From Hyphococcus sp. (lineage in GTDB: Bacteria; Pseudomonadota; Alphaproteobacteria; Caulobacterales; Parvularculaceae), in assembly GCA_021776295.1 (NCBI GenBank), contig JAJFGE010000172.1:1-41996 (forward strand): a stretch of DNA of 41,996 nucleotides. The letters are read 5' to 3'. Positions 7,881 through 14,553 of the stretch are shown here, piece by piece. The translations under genes and the position numbers were made by a program. How positions within the stretch are numbered: the stretch's first letter is position 1; the number at the start of each line of letters is the position of its first letter. Under the pieces are notes generated by a model. It saw only the letters and a program-made list of their open reading frames with translations. It was not told the DNA's origin and ran no database searches.

Positions 7881-8672
7881 ATGTCTCACGCTTCCGCCCT
7901 TATCACCATCATGACCAAAGCCGCCAGGAAGGCGGCGCGCGGACTGGTGCGCGATTTCGGCGAGGTGCAAGAGCTGCAGGTCTCCAAAAAGGGCGTTGCG
8001 GACTTCGTCTCGCTGGCCGACCACCGGGCCGAACAGGTTATCTATGAGGAGCTCTCAGTGGCGCGGCCGAAATATGGCTTCGTCATGGAAGAGCGCGGTG
8101 AGATTGAAGGCGTTGATAATTCCAATCGCTGGATTGTCGACCCACTCGACGGCACCACCAATTTTCTTCACGGGCTGCCGCAATTTGCGATCTCGATTGC
8201 GCTTGAGCGCGACCGCCAGCCGTTTGCCGGCGTGGTTTATAATCCCGTTACGGATGAATTGTTCTGGGCCGAAAAAGGCGCCGGCGCGTTCCTCAACGAC
8301 CGCCGCATCCGGGTGTCAGAACGCAGCGATCTTAGTGAGTGCGTGTTCGCCTGCGGTCTGCCTTTCGCTGGACGCCCCGGACGCGAACGCGCTTTGAAAG
8401 AGGCTGAACGGGTGCTGGAGCAAACCGCGGGCGTGCGCCGTTTTGGCTCCGCGGCTCTCGACCTCGCTTTTGTCGCCGCCGGACGCTTCGATGCGTTCTG
8501 GGAGCGCGATCTCAATATCTGGGATGTCGCGGCAGGCGCGCTTATCGTGCGCGAGGCCGGCGGCATGGTCAGCGACATTGAAGGCGGCGCAAAATTCCTC
8601 ACCGAAGGCTCAATCCTCGCCGCCAACGCAAACCTCCACACAAGCGCCAAGGCGCTGCTGTCTGACGGCTGA
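7881..8672 (+). CDS. suhB: Inositol monophosphatase family protein (SuhB-like)
   Basis: 263 residues from the ATG at 7881, where the conserved N-terminus begins (MSHASALITIMTKAARKAAR). The metal-binding motifs of the Mg-dependent phosphatase family are present: EERG in the loop before the first strand, WIVDPLDGTTNF in the centre, and IWDVAAGALIVREAGG near the C-terminus. It hydrolyses inositol-1-phosphate or a related phosphomonoester; bacterial SuhB also acts with Nus factors in rRNA transcription. Length and motifs are normal. It ends 6 bases before the convergent lipoprotein gene. A second member of the superfamily, hisN, is at 12988. Confidence 0.85.
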   Translation: MSHASALITIMTKAARKAARGLVRDFGEVQELQVSKKGVADFVSLADHRAEQVIYEELSVARPKYGFVMEERGEIEGVDNSNRWIVDPLDGTTNFLHGLPQFAISIALERDRQPFAGVVYNPVTDELFWAEKGAGAFLNDRRIRVSERSDLSECVFACGLPFAGRPGRERALKEAERVLEQTAGVRRFGSAALDLAFVAAGRFDAFWERDLNIWDVAAGALIVREAGGMVSDIEGGAKFLTEGSILAANANLHTSAKALLSDG

Positions 8673-8678
8673 GTGCGC

Positions 8679-8933
8679 CTATACGCAGCGATAGTGACGA
8701 TAGCGCCAGCGCACCGATTGCGGATCGACGGTCTCGTCTTCATAAACCGCGCGCAGGCCATAGGCCTGGCAATGCGCCTGCGCCTCGGCAAGCAGGTCCT
8801 TGGGGTCGAAATCATACGGGTCATAGGGGATCGAGATCGCCTCTGCGCCGGCATAATTTGTGTCATTGCTGACACAGGCCGACAGCGCAAACCCAACCAA
8901 AACGACGGCGATGGCCTTGATTATCCCACCCAT
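8679..8933 (-). CDS. Small lipoprotein, unknown function
   Basis: 84 residues. The start has a short signal peptide with lipobox LSAC (lipidated Cys at 20): MGGIIKAIAVVLVGFALSAC. The mature part of about 64 residues is acidic in the middle (PYDPYDFDPKDLLAEAQAHC) and ends WRYRHYRCV, with two further cysteines that could form a disulfide. It is not recognised as a named family. It is convergent with the phosphatase gene and separate from hsp20, whose terminator lies upstream. Confidence 0.65.
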   Translation of the reverse strand: MGGIIKAIAVVLVGFALSACVSNDTNYAGAEAISIPYDPYDFDPKDLLAEAQAHCQAYGLRAVYEDETVDPQSVRWRYRHYRCV

Positions 8934-9006
8934 GATGACGCCTTACCGGGGCACAACAGCGCCGCACCCACTTTACTGAAAGGCTATGGTAGCAAGTTGG
9001 GCGCAA

Positions 9007-9037
9007 TTAAAAAAGGGCGCGGAATGCCCGCGCCCTT
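9007..9037 (-). terminator. Intrinsic terminator of hsp20
   Basis: On the minus strand a perfect 10-bp GC-rich stem (AAGGGCGCGG / CCGCGCCCTT) with a 5-base loop is followed by TTTTTTAATT. It lies about 37 bases past the hsp20 stop codon, a textbook rho-independent terminator. Confidence 0.85.
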
Positions 9038-9039
9038 AC

Positions 9040-9060
9040 AAGTATAGAGGGAATATACTT
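9040..9060. other. Perfect 7-bp inverted repeat between hsp20 stop and terminator
   Basis: AAGTATA and TATACTT flank a 7-base spacer. It is AT-rich, unlike the terminator stem beside it, and stands in the 3' untranslated region of hsp20. Its role is unknown. Confidence 0.35.
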
Positions 9061-9073
9061 GGGTCCAGTCGCC

Positions 9074-9535
9074 TTATGCGGCGTCTTGATCCTTCAGAAC
9101 TTTGATATTGGTCGCCTCGCCGCCATTGATCGCGAACTTTCGCGGCTTCATGGCTTCAGGGATCTCGCGTTTTAAATCAATATTAAGCAAGCCATTGACC
9201 AATGAGGCGCCGGCGACCTTGACGTGCTCGGCGAGCTGGAAGCGGCGCTCAAACGAGCGGCCGGCAATGCCCTGATAAAGGAATTCCTGACCGTCATCGC
9301 CATCCTTGCGGGCGCCGGTGATGGTCAATGTGTTTTCACGAATCTCAAGGTCGAGATCGGCTTCGCCGAAGCCAGCGACCGCGAGCGTGATGCGGTAATC
9401 ATTGTCGTCGAGCCGCTCGATATTATAGGGCGGATAGCCGGTGGATTCTGCTTTGCCGACGCTGTCGAGCAAATCAAAAACCCGGTCAAAACCGACCGTC
9501 GAGCGATAAAGGGGGGTTAAGTCAAATGTACGCAT
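9074..9535 (-). CDS. Hsp20 / alpha-crystallin small heat-shock protein
   Basis: 153 residues starting MRTFDLTPLYRSTVGFDRVFDLLD, the usual opening of IbpA-type proteins of alphaproteobacteria. The alpha-crystallin domain spans about residues 35-130 and ends in the conserved A-x-x-x-N-G-L-L strand (ASLVNGLLNIDL). These proteins bind unfolding clients and hold them for DnaK/ClpB. The ATG at 9533-9535 is chosen because AAGGAGG stands 8 bases upstream; an in-frame ATG at 9539-9541 is only two bases from that site. An RpoH-like promoter and a ROSE-like thermometer precede it and a strong terminator follows, so it is a single-gene heat-shock unit. Confidence 0.92.
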   Translation of the reverse strand: MRTFDLTPLYRSTVGFDRVFDLLDSVGKAESTGYPPYNIERLDDNDYRITLAVAGFGEADLDLEIRENTLTITGARKDGDDGQEFLYQGIAGRSFERRFQLAEHVKVAGASLVNGLLNIDLKREIPEAMKPRKFAINGGEATNIKVLKDQDAA

Positions 9536-9624
9536 AGTCATATCCTCCTTGGATAAGCGAGGTTTCACACATGTTTCCGCCAAATGGCCGGGAACACGCA
9601 AACAGAGCCAACTGGCCTCCGTCC
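9536..9624 (-). promoter_or_regulatory. ROSE-like RNA thermometer in the hsp20 5' leader
   Basis: The predicted leader is about 89 nt. Its last hairpin (9544-9562, read on the minus strand) pairs CCUC-G-CUU with AAG-GAGG around a 4-base loop, so the whole Shine-Dalgarno is sequestered and one G is bulged opposite it. The pairing strand contains UCGCU, the U-Y-G-C-U signature of ROSE elements. Upstream, GCC-AUUU-GGC extended by CC/GG and GUU/AAC, and GCC-AGUU-GGC, can form further stem-loops, as in known ROSE leaders. ROSE elements melt at heat-shock temperature and release translation of small heat-shock genes. The pairing is seen in the sequence; the thermometer function is inferred. Confidence 0.78.
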
Positions 9625-9630
9625 TATTTG

Positions 9631-9658
9631 AGATAGGCGCCGCATTTTGGGTTTCAAC
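9631..9658 (-). promoter_or_regulatory. RpoH (sigma-32)-type promoter of hsp20
   Basis: Read on the minus strand: GTTGAA, then CCTATCT, with 17 bases between TTG and CCTATCT. This fits the alphaproteobacterial heat-shock pattern CTTG-N16-18-CYTATNT with one change at the first base. The position predicts a start about 89 nt before the hsp20 ATG, which gives the leader described for the thermometer. Confidence 0.72.
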
Positions 9659-9737
9659 CCCGCGTGAGAGTGTGCAGATGCGCGTGGACCGTGGGCAAAA
9701 GCATGGTAAATGGAGGCCGTTATATGGGAGCGATGAA

Positions 9738-10628
9738 ATGAGACGAGTTCAGTATTTGTTTTTGGCGGTTGGCGTGGCGGTGCTTGCGGCTTGCGGCGGA
9801 GAGCCGGAAGGCGCAGCGCCGCAAGAACAGGCGGCGCCCGACAATGGCGCGGTTTTGGCGACCGTTCTTGCAGGCGGCCACCGCACCGACGAGGAGCGCG
9901 CCCGCGACGCCTTTCGCCACCCTTCGCAAACGCTCGCCTTCTTCGAGGTTGAGCCCGGCATGACGGTGGTCGAGGCCTGGCCCGGCGGCGGCTGGTATAC
10001 GCAAATCATCGCCCCCTATCTGAAGGCCGGCGGCGGCATATATTATGGTGCAAGTTTCTCACCCGAGGGCGCCAGCCAATACGCGCAGACCTCGCTCAAC
10101 GCGTTTAATAAAACCTATCTCGACAAGCCCGACCTTTATGGCGATGTGCGGCTCACCATCCTTGGCAAGGGCGGCGATATGGCGCCGGCAGGCGTTGCGG
10201 ATGTGGTTTTAACCTTCCGCAATGTTCACAACTGGCAATCAAGCGGCGTCACTGAGGCTTATTTCAAAGAATTCTACGATGCGCTGAAACCAGGCGGCGT
10301 GCTTGGCGTGGTTGAGCATCGCGCCGACGGCGCCGAATTGCCGCGCGACGGAAGCAGTGGTTATGCGTATACGGATGATGTGATTGCGCTGGCTAAAGGA
10401 GCCGGATTCAACCTTGAAGGCGCTTCAGAAATAAACGCCAATCCGAAAGACGCCAAAGACCACCCGTTTGGGGTGTGGACCTTGCCGCCGGTTCGGCGCT
10501 CGGCGGCGATGCGCGGCCAGGAAGACCCCGACTTTGACCAAACGGTCTATAATGCGATTGGCGAGAGCGATCGCATGACGCTAAAATTTCGCAAGCCCAT
10601 TGCCGCTGACGGCGCGTTGCTGGAATAG
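9738..10628 (+). CDS. Lipoprotein with predicted class I SAM-methyltransferase fold (COG4798-like)
   Basis: 296 residues from the ATG at 9738, which has GGGAG 7 bases upstream. The N-terminus is a signal peptide with lipobox LAAC (VGVAVLAACGG), followed by an Ala/Pro/Gln-rich linker. From about residue 50 the protein matches the predicted methyltransferase family that opens LAGGHRTDEERARDAFRHP and carries VVEAWPGGGWYT as its modified motif I; DVVLTFRNVHNW and LGVVEHR follow. Such an enzyme would sit outside the cytoplasm, where SAM is not expected, so it may bind another ligand. It is the first gene of an operon with an SCP2-like protein and a hydrolase. Confidence 0.8.
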   Translation: MRRVQYLFLAVGVAVLAACGGEPEGAAPQEQAAPDNGAVLATVLAGGHRTDEERARDAFRHPSQTLAFFEVEPGMTVVEAWPGGGWYTQIIAPYLKAGGGIYYGASFSPEGASQYAQTSLNAFNKTYLDKPDLYGDVRLTILGKGGDMAPAGVADVVLTFRNVHNWQSSGVTEAYFKEFYDALKPGGVLGVVEHRADGAELPRDGSSGYAYTDDVIALAKGAGFNLEGASEINANPKDAKDHPFGVWTLPPVRRSAAMRGQEDPDFDQTVYNAIGESDRMTLKFRKPIAADGALLE

Positions 10629-10634
10629 GGCCGG

Positions 10635-10955
10635 ATGTCAGACGCAAACATCCCCAATCCGCTCATCGCGGCGGCGCGGAAGACATTTACCGAACCCTTC
10701 GGCGCCGTCATTACGCTGTTGGTCGAAGGCGACGACAACAAGACCATCCGCATCGACGGGCGCCAAACCCCGCCGGTCGTCAGCGCCGCAAAATCTGCCG
10801 GCAAGGCTGATTGCGTCTGGCGTGCGGCGCCGGATATTCTGCTGCGCGCAATATCCGGCGAGCGCGGCTTTGAAAGCGTCTATGTCTCTGGCCGGCTCTC
10901 AATTTCCGGTGATATGAGCGTGATGGCGCGGCTTAACCTGAAGCAGGCAAAATGA
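10635..10955 (+). CDS. SCP2-like sterol/lipid carrier domain protein
   Basis: 106 residues, a single small domain. The central part (ADCVWRAAPDILLRAISGE) and C-terminal strand-turn (VSGRLSISGDMSVMARL) look like the SCP2 sterol-transfer fold, where a G-D-x-x-x-x-x-x-L segment forms the end of the lipid cavity. It starts 6 bases after the methyltransferase stop and overlaps the next gene by ATGA, so the three are translated as a unit. It could carry a lipid or acyl-CoA to the partner hydrolase. Family assignment is by pattern only. Confidence 0.65.
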   Translation: MSDANIPNPLIAAARKTFTEPFGAVITLLVEGDDNKTIRIDGRQTPPVVSAAKSAGKADCVWRAAPDILLRAISGERGFESVYVSGRLSISGDMSVMARLNLKQAK

Positions 10956-11875
10956 CAGATTTTATTCGTATACCGTCCAATCCGGTCCCGGACGGCGCAG
11001 AGACATTTATGTTCGCCGCACCCGACGGCGCTCAACTGCGCGGCGCCTTCTTCCCCGTAGACGATGCGCGCGGCACGATTATTCTGGAGCCTGGCTGGGC
11101 GGAATTTATCGAGAAATATTTCGAGACCATTGGCCGGCTTCACGCCCGCAAATTCAATGTTGCGATGATGGACTGGCGCGGACAGGGTCTGTCCGACCGG
11201 GACAGCGCCCCCAAAGCGAAATGGAAAAACTATTTCCATATCCTCCGCGAGGATTTGCGCCATTTCACTGAGGCGCATGTCAAACCGCGCTTCGATGCGC
11301 CGATGATGTTGATGACCCATTCGATGGGCGGCATGCCGGCGCTGATGCTGCTGGCGGACGGTTATGGCGGGTTTGAGCGCGCGGTCCTGTGCGCGCCGAT
11401 GACCCGGCTTTTCGCCGGGCCAGCCAATGCGGTATTCACCATCGTCAGCACGCTCGCTAGCGCCGCCGGGCTTGGCGCCGCGCCGGTGACCAAACAAGAC
11501 GACGCCCCTGAAGCGTTTGAGGGCAACATCCTCACCTCCGACCCGGCGCGTCATGAACGCTTCCGGCAGCTGCAACTGGCCGAGCCGAGCGCGGCCAACG
11601 CCGCGCCAACCTTTGGCTGGGTCCATGTCGCCACCAAGACCAGCAAAGAAATGCATCAGCAAGGGTTTTTTGACAATCTACAAATCCCGATACGGATTAT
11701 TACCGCCGGCGAAGAAAAACTGATTGATGGCTCGGACCACGAGACCATCGCCGCACAAAGCGATCGCATTGAACGGGTCATCATTCCCGGCGCGCTGCAC
11801 GAAATCATGATGGAGCGCGACGGTTTGCAGGAGCTTTACTGGAAATCGGTAGATGAATTTGTCGCGGTGCATTAG
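10952..11875 (+). CDS. Alpha/beta hydrolase, monoacylglycerol lipase/lysophospholipase type
   Basis: 307 residues. The fold is shown by the oxyanion region (EPGWAEFIEKYFE), the strand MDWRGQGLSDR and the nucleophile elbow THSMGGMPA with catalytic Ser. The acid is probably in AGEEKLIDGSDHE and the base is His in IPGALHEIMMERD. It would cleave ester bonds of lipids such as lysophospholipids or monoglycerides. No signal peptide is visible, so it acts in the cytoplasm or at the inner face of the membrane. It is the last gene of the methyltransferase/SCP2 operon, and its stop codon is 3 bases before a dispersed palindromic repeat that may end transcription. Confidence 0.87.
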   Translation: MTDFIRIPSNPVPDGAETFMFAAPDGAQLRGAFFPVDDARGTIILEPGWAEFIEKYFETIGRLHARKFNVAMMDWRGQGLSDRDSAPKAKWKNYFHILREDLRHFTEAHVKPRFDAPMMLMTHSMGGMPALMLLADGYGGFERAVLCAPMTRLFAGPANAVFTIVSTLASAAGLGAAPVTKQDDAPEAFEGNILTSDPARHERFRQLQLAEPSAANAAPTFGWVHVATKTSKEMHQQGFFDNLQIPIRIITAGEEKLIDGSDHETIAAQSDRIERVIIPGALHEIMMERDGLQELYWKSVDEFVAVH

Positions 11876-11878
11876 CGC

Positions 11879-11985
11879 CTAGAGCAAAATGCGTTAAATG
11901 TGAATCGTGCATTTTACTCTAGATTCTTTCGTAGTCGCATCGCGCGACGCGAAAGCCGTTGCACACTTTTCGCTCGATGCTCTAA
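11879..11985 (-). repeat. Bipartite palindromic repeat, copy A
   Basis: About 107 bp between convergent genes. The left arm is a 14-bp inverted repeat (CTAGAGCAAAATGC / GCATTTTACTCTAG, one G-T pair) with a 16-base loop. The right arm ends GATGCTCTAA and has an inner CTTTCG / CGAAAG stem. In reverse complement it aligns end to end with copy B at 32903-33006, sharing AGAGCAT, AAGTGTG, ATGCGACTA, ATCTAGAG and TTGCTCTAG in the same order. The first base triplet of its right end (TAG of TTAGAGC) is the stop codon of the SDR gene. The form resembles palindromic intergenic elements common in alphaproteobacterial genomes. Confidence 0.8.
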
Positions 11986-12920
11986 GGGCGCGACCACTGA
12001 AATCCGACAAGCTTTTCGCTTTCTTGCCACAGACGCGCAGCGGTTTTTTTGTTGCGCGCGCGCAGCGCCACGCTCGCGTCGCCCACGGGCCCGCGCGCAT
12101 CGGCAAAACCTGTCGGCCCGTAATAGGCGCCGGCAAGCGCCTCCTCGCCCGCCGCCGCCAAAACCGTTGGAATGGCGCCCTTTTTGGCGGATTGCGCCAT
12201 CAGCCGGTTGGTAATTTTGTACAACCCGTTCAAAAATCCTGCGGGACCGGTGCTTTGCAATTGCGTATCGGAGTAGCCCGGATGACAGGCGATACAGGAA
12301 ACCGAACTACCGGCCGCGGTTAATTTCCGGTCGAGCTCAAACGCGAACAAAATATTGGCGAGCTTGCTTTGGGTATAGGCGGTTGTCGGATCATATCGCT
12401 TGGTCAGCATTAAATCGTCAAACTGGATCTTGCCATATTTGTGCGCGATGCTGGACAGAACGACAATGCGCCCTTGCGCCACCTCAACGCGGTCAAACAA
12501 CAGTCCCGCCAACAAAAAATGCCCGAGATGGTTGGTGCCGATTTGCATTTCAAACCCGTCCGCGGTCTTTAATTGCGGCGTCTGCATGATGCCGGCATTG
12601 TTGACCAGCGCATCGAGTTTGCCAAAGCGGTTTTTAATTTCCTCCGCCGCCTGACGAACCGAGGTGAGGCTGGCGAGATCGAGGGTTACATCCTCAACTA
12701 TGCCTTTTGCGACCGCGGCAATTTCATCAATCGCAGCGGCGGCTTTTTGTGGGTTGCGACAGGCGATGACGATATCCCCGCCAGCCGCGCCAAGCATCTT
12801 CGCCGCCTCCAGCCCGATGCCGGAATTGCCGCCAGTGATCAGATAGGTTTTGCCCGCAAGATCGCCGAGCCGGTCCGGCGTCCAGTTGGAAAAACCGCTA
12901 TGTTTAATTTTCCTGCTCAT
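11982..12920 (-). CDS. SDR family oxidoreductase (retinol-dehydrogenase-like)
   Basis: 312 residues. TGGNSGIG near residue 30, NNAG near 110 and YTQSKLAN (catalytic Tyr and Lys) near 190 define a classical SDR. The sequence after LAGKTYLITGG and the long tail past residue 230 (GFLNGLYKITNRLMAQSAKKGAIPTVLAA) match the retinol-dehydrogenase / WW-domain-oxidoreductase-like branch, often annotated simply as oxidoreductase. The substrate is unknown. The start ATG is at 12918-12920. The last codon pair, CCT TAG, lies at the edge of repeat copy A, so the repeat supplies the stop. Confidence 0.85.
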   Translation of the reverse strand: MSRKIKHSGFSNWTPDRLGDLAGKTYLITGGNSGIGLEAAKMLGAAGGDIVIACRNPQKAAAAIDEIAAVAKGIVEDVTLDLASLTSVRQAAEEIKNRFGKLDALVNNAGIMQTPQLKTADGFEMQIGTNHLGHFLLAGLLFDRVEVAQGRIVVLSSIAHKYGKIQFDDLMLTKRYDPTTAYTQSKLANILFAFELDRKLTAAGSSVSCIACHPGYSDTQLQSTGPAGFLNGLYKITNRLMAQSAKKGAIPTVLAAAGEEALAGAYYGPTGFADARGPVGDASVALRARNKKTAARLWQESEKLVGFQWSRP

Positions 12921-12987
12921 CTGCGCGTCTCCATCGGTGGCTGGGTTTCAGTCGATACAAAATCCGTAGACGTTGCAAGGCCCGCCT

Positions 12988-13803
12988 TCACCCGGCCAGC
13001 ACCTTCAACGCCGCCGCATGCAGCGCCGGCGTCGCGGCGGCGACGGTCTCACCGCGCGCATCACTACCCACCGGCGCGCCAGACCAGTTGGTGATCACCC
13101 CGCCAGCGCCTTCAACCACAGGCGCAAGGGCGGCATAGTCGTGATGACTAAGCCCTGCCTCGACAACGAGATCAAGCTCGCCATGCGCCAGAAGAGCGTA
13201 TGCATAAGCGTCCATGCTGAACCGCGCGAGACGCGTCTCGTCCGCCAGACGCGCAAAGGCCGCCGCTTCCTCATCATAGATATACCCGGCTGGGCGTGGG
13301 CGTGGATCGGTTGTCGAAATCCGCGCCGTGGACAAATCTTCAACGCCGCTGGTCCGGCAGTCTTTTTCGATCGCGTTATGGCGAAACCACGTTGCGCCAT
13401 TCGCGGCGATCCAGCGCTCATCCGTATAGGCTTGATCTATCAACCCAAGCACCGGGCGCCCTTCATATTCAAGCGCAATAAGCGTGGTCCAACCTGGAAC
13501 CCCGCACACGAAAGCGCGGGTTCCATCAATCGGGTCCAGCACCCAGCGCCATGGGCCTTCACCTTGCGTCTCGCCAAATTCTTCGCCGATAATTCCATGG
13601 GCGCGATAGGTTTTGGAAATCATCTCGCGCATGACGCGTTCGCCCTCGCGGTCAGCGTCGGTCACCGGATCGAAATTGGCGCCCGCCTTATTGGAGACCT
13701 CTAAGCCGCTGCGAAAACGCGGCAGGGTTTGCGCCCGCGCCGCCTCGGCGAGACGGGTCGCGAAATCAACATATTGGGTTATTTCTGATGTTGAAAAAGA
13801 CAT
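12988..13803 (-). CDS. hisN: Histidinol-phosphatase, inositol-monophosphatase family (HisN)
   Basis: 271 residues. GEEFGE, WVLDPIDGTRAF and the C-terminal SHHDYAALAPVVEGAGG carry the metal ligands of the Mg-dependent phosphatase superfamily. The wording DPIDGTRAFVCGVPGW and the HDYAAL variant of the usual WDxAA motif fit HisN, the histidinol-phosphate phosphatase of histidine biosynthesis in actinobacteria and alphaproteobacteria. The ATG at 13801-13803 has no Shine-Dalgarno: the base before it is the last base of a perfect 12-bp hairpin. No later start would keep the conserved N-terminal helix. Confidence 0.85.
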   Translation of the reverse strand: MSFSTSEITQYVDFATRLAEAARAQTLPRFRSGLEVSNKAGANFDPVTDADREGERVMREMISKTYRAHGIIGEEFGETQGEGPWRWVLDPIDGTRAFVCGVPGWTTLIALEYEGRPVLGLIDQAYTDERWIAANGATWFRHNAIEKDCRTSGVEDLSTARISTTDPRPRPAGYIYDEEAAAFARLADETRLARFSMDAYAYALLAHGELDLVVEAGLSHHDYAALAPVVEGAGGVITNWSGAPVGSDARGETVAAATPALHAAALKVLAG

Positions 13804-13832
13804 GCCGCAGCGATCATGACGATCGCTGCGGC
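13804..13832 (-). promoter_or_regulatory. Perfect 12-bp hairpin abutting the hisN start codon
   Basis: GCCGCAGCGATC and GATCGCTGCGGC flank a 5-base loop. On the minus-strand transcript the stem ends directly at the hisN ATG and is followed by ATGTCTTTTT, so stem plus U-run look like an intrinsic terminator whose tail is the hisN coding start. It could end the HTH transcript, or control hisN by masking the initiation region. No separate promoter for hisN is recognised. Confidence 0.6.
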
Positions 13833-13881
13833 GCTGTGCAAGTCAGCCAGTGCAGGCAGGGTAGGCAAAGTTAGCGGAGCC

Positions 13882-14277
13882 TCAGTGCTCCATCGACATC
13901 GCCTTGGCGAGATCGAGCAGCCGCCGGCGCGGCTCTTTATTGAGCTGATAGTAATACCGCACCAGATCGATAGTCTCTTTATCATCCAGCAGTTCCGCAG
14001 CCGGCGCTTCGGCAAAACCATATTCGCCGTTCAGATCGTATTCGACTTCGGGCTCATGCCCGTTCATGCCGTCAAAGAAAAACGACACCGGCACATCCAG
14101 CGCCCTGGCCAGCGACCAAAGCCTGGAAGCCGACACGCGGTTAGCGCCGCTTTCATATTTCTGGATCTGCTGAAACCGGATATCGACCGCTTTGGCCAAT
14201 AATTCCTGCGTCAGCCCGAGAAGACGCCGGCGCGCGCGAAGCCGCCGGCCCACATGAACGTCTACTGGATGCACCAT
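13882..14277 (-). CDS. XRE/HTH transcriptional regulator
   Basis: 131 residues. The N-terminal 70 residues form a Cro/C1-type HTH: VGRRLRARRRLLGLTQELLAKAVDIRFQQIQKYE, then SASRLWSLARALDVPVSFFF. The C-terminal 60 residues are acidic, then helical (ETIDLVRYYYQLNKEPRRRLLDLAKAM), and probably mediate dimerisation. Proteins of this layout are frequent in alphaproteobacterial core genomes; their targets are mostly unknown. GGAG stands 7 bases before the ATG at 14275-14277. It is upstream of hisN on the same strand, 78 bases apart, with a terminator-like hairpin between them. Confidence 0.85.
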   Translation of the reverse strand: MVHPVDVHVGRRLRARRRLLGLTQELLAKAVDIRFQQIQKYESGANRVSASRLWSLARALDVPVSFFFDGMNGHEPEVEYDLNGEYGFAEAPAAELLDDKETIDLVRYYYQLNKEPRRRLLDLAKAMSMEH

Positions 14278-14553
14278 ATTACCACTCCACTTATCGCCGA
14301 GCCGGAGCGCTATCGTCGCGCCGTCGGCTATTCGAGCGGTTAATCAGCAAAGCGCGTGCCGCACTGGGGTGTTTTCCTGCGCTGCTCGCCCTATGCGGGT
14401 TAAAACCCTTGAAAACCAAGGTGGTAATGATGCGGAGATATGGTTAATGCCGCGCCGGAGATTTGCTGGCGGCGTGCGTTGTTGTCTCGTTCTGCGGGCA
14501 GTGTTTAGGTTTGATACAAGTTACGGTTGAAGCGCCAATAAAGCGCCGCCGCG
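14278..14553. other. Gene-free interval upstream of the HTH regulator
   Basis: 276 bases with no credible ORF. It holds a short inverted repeat, CCTTG-aaaac-CAAGG at 14407-14421, without a U-run. It must contain the promoter of the HTH gene and the 3' end of the glycosyltransferase transcript, but no clear promoter consensus was recognised. Confidence 0.4.
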
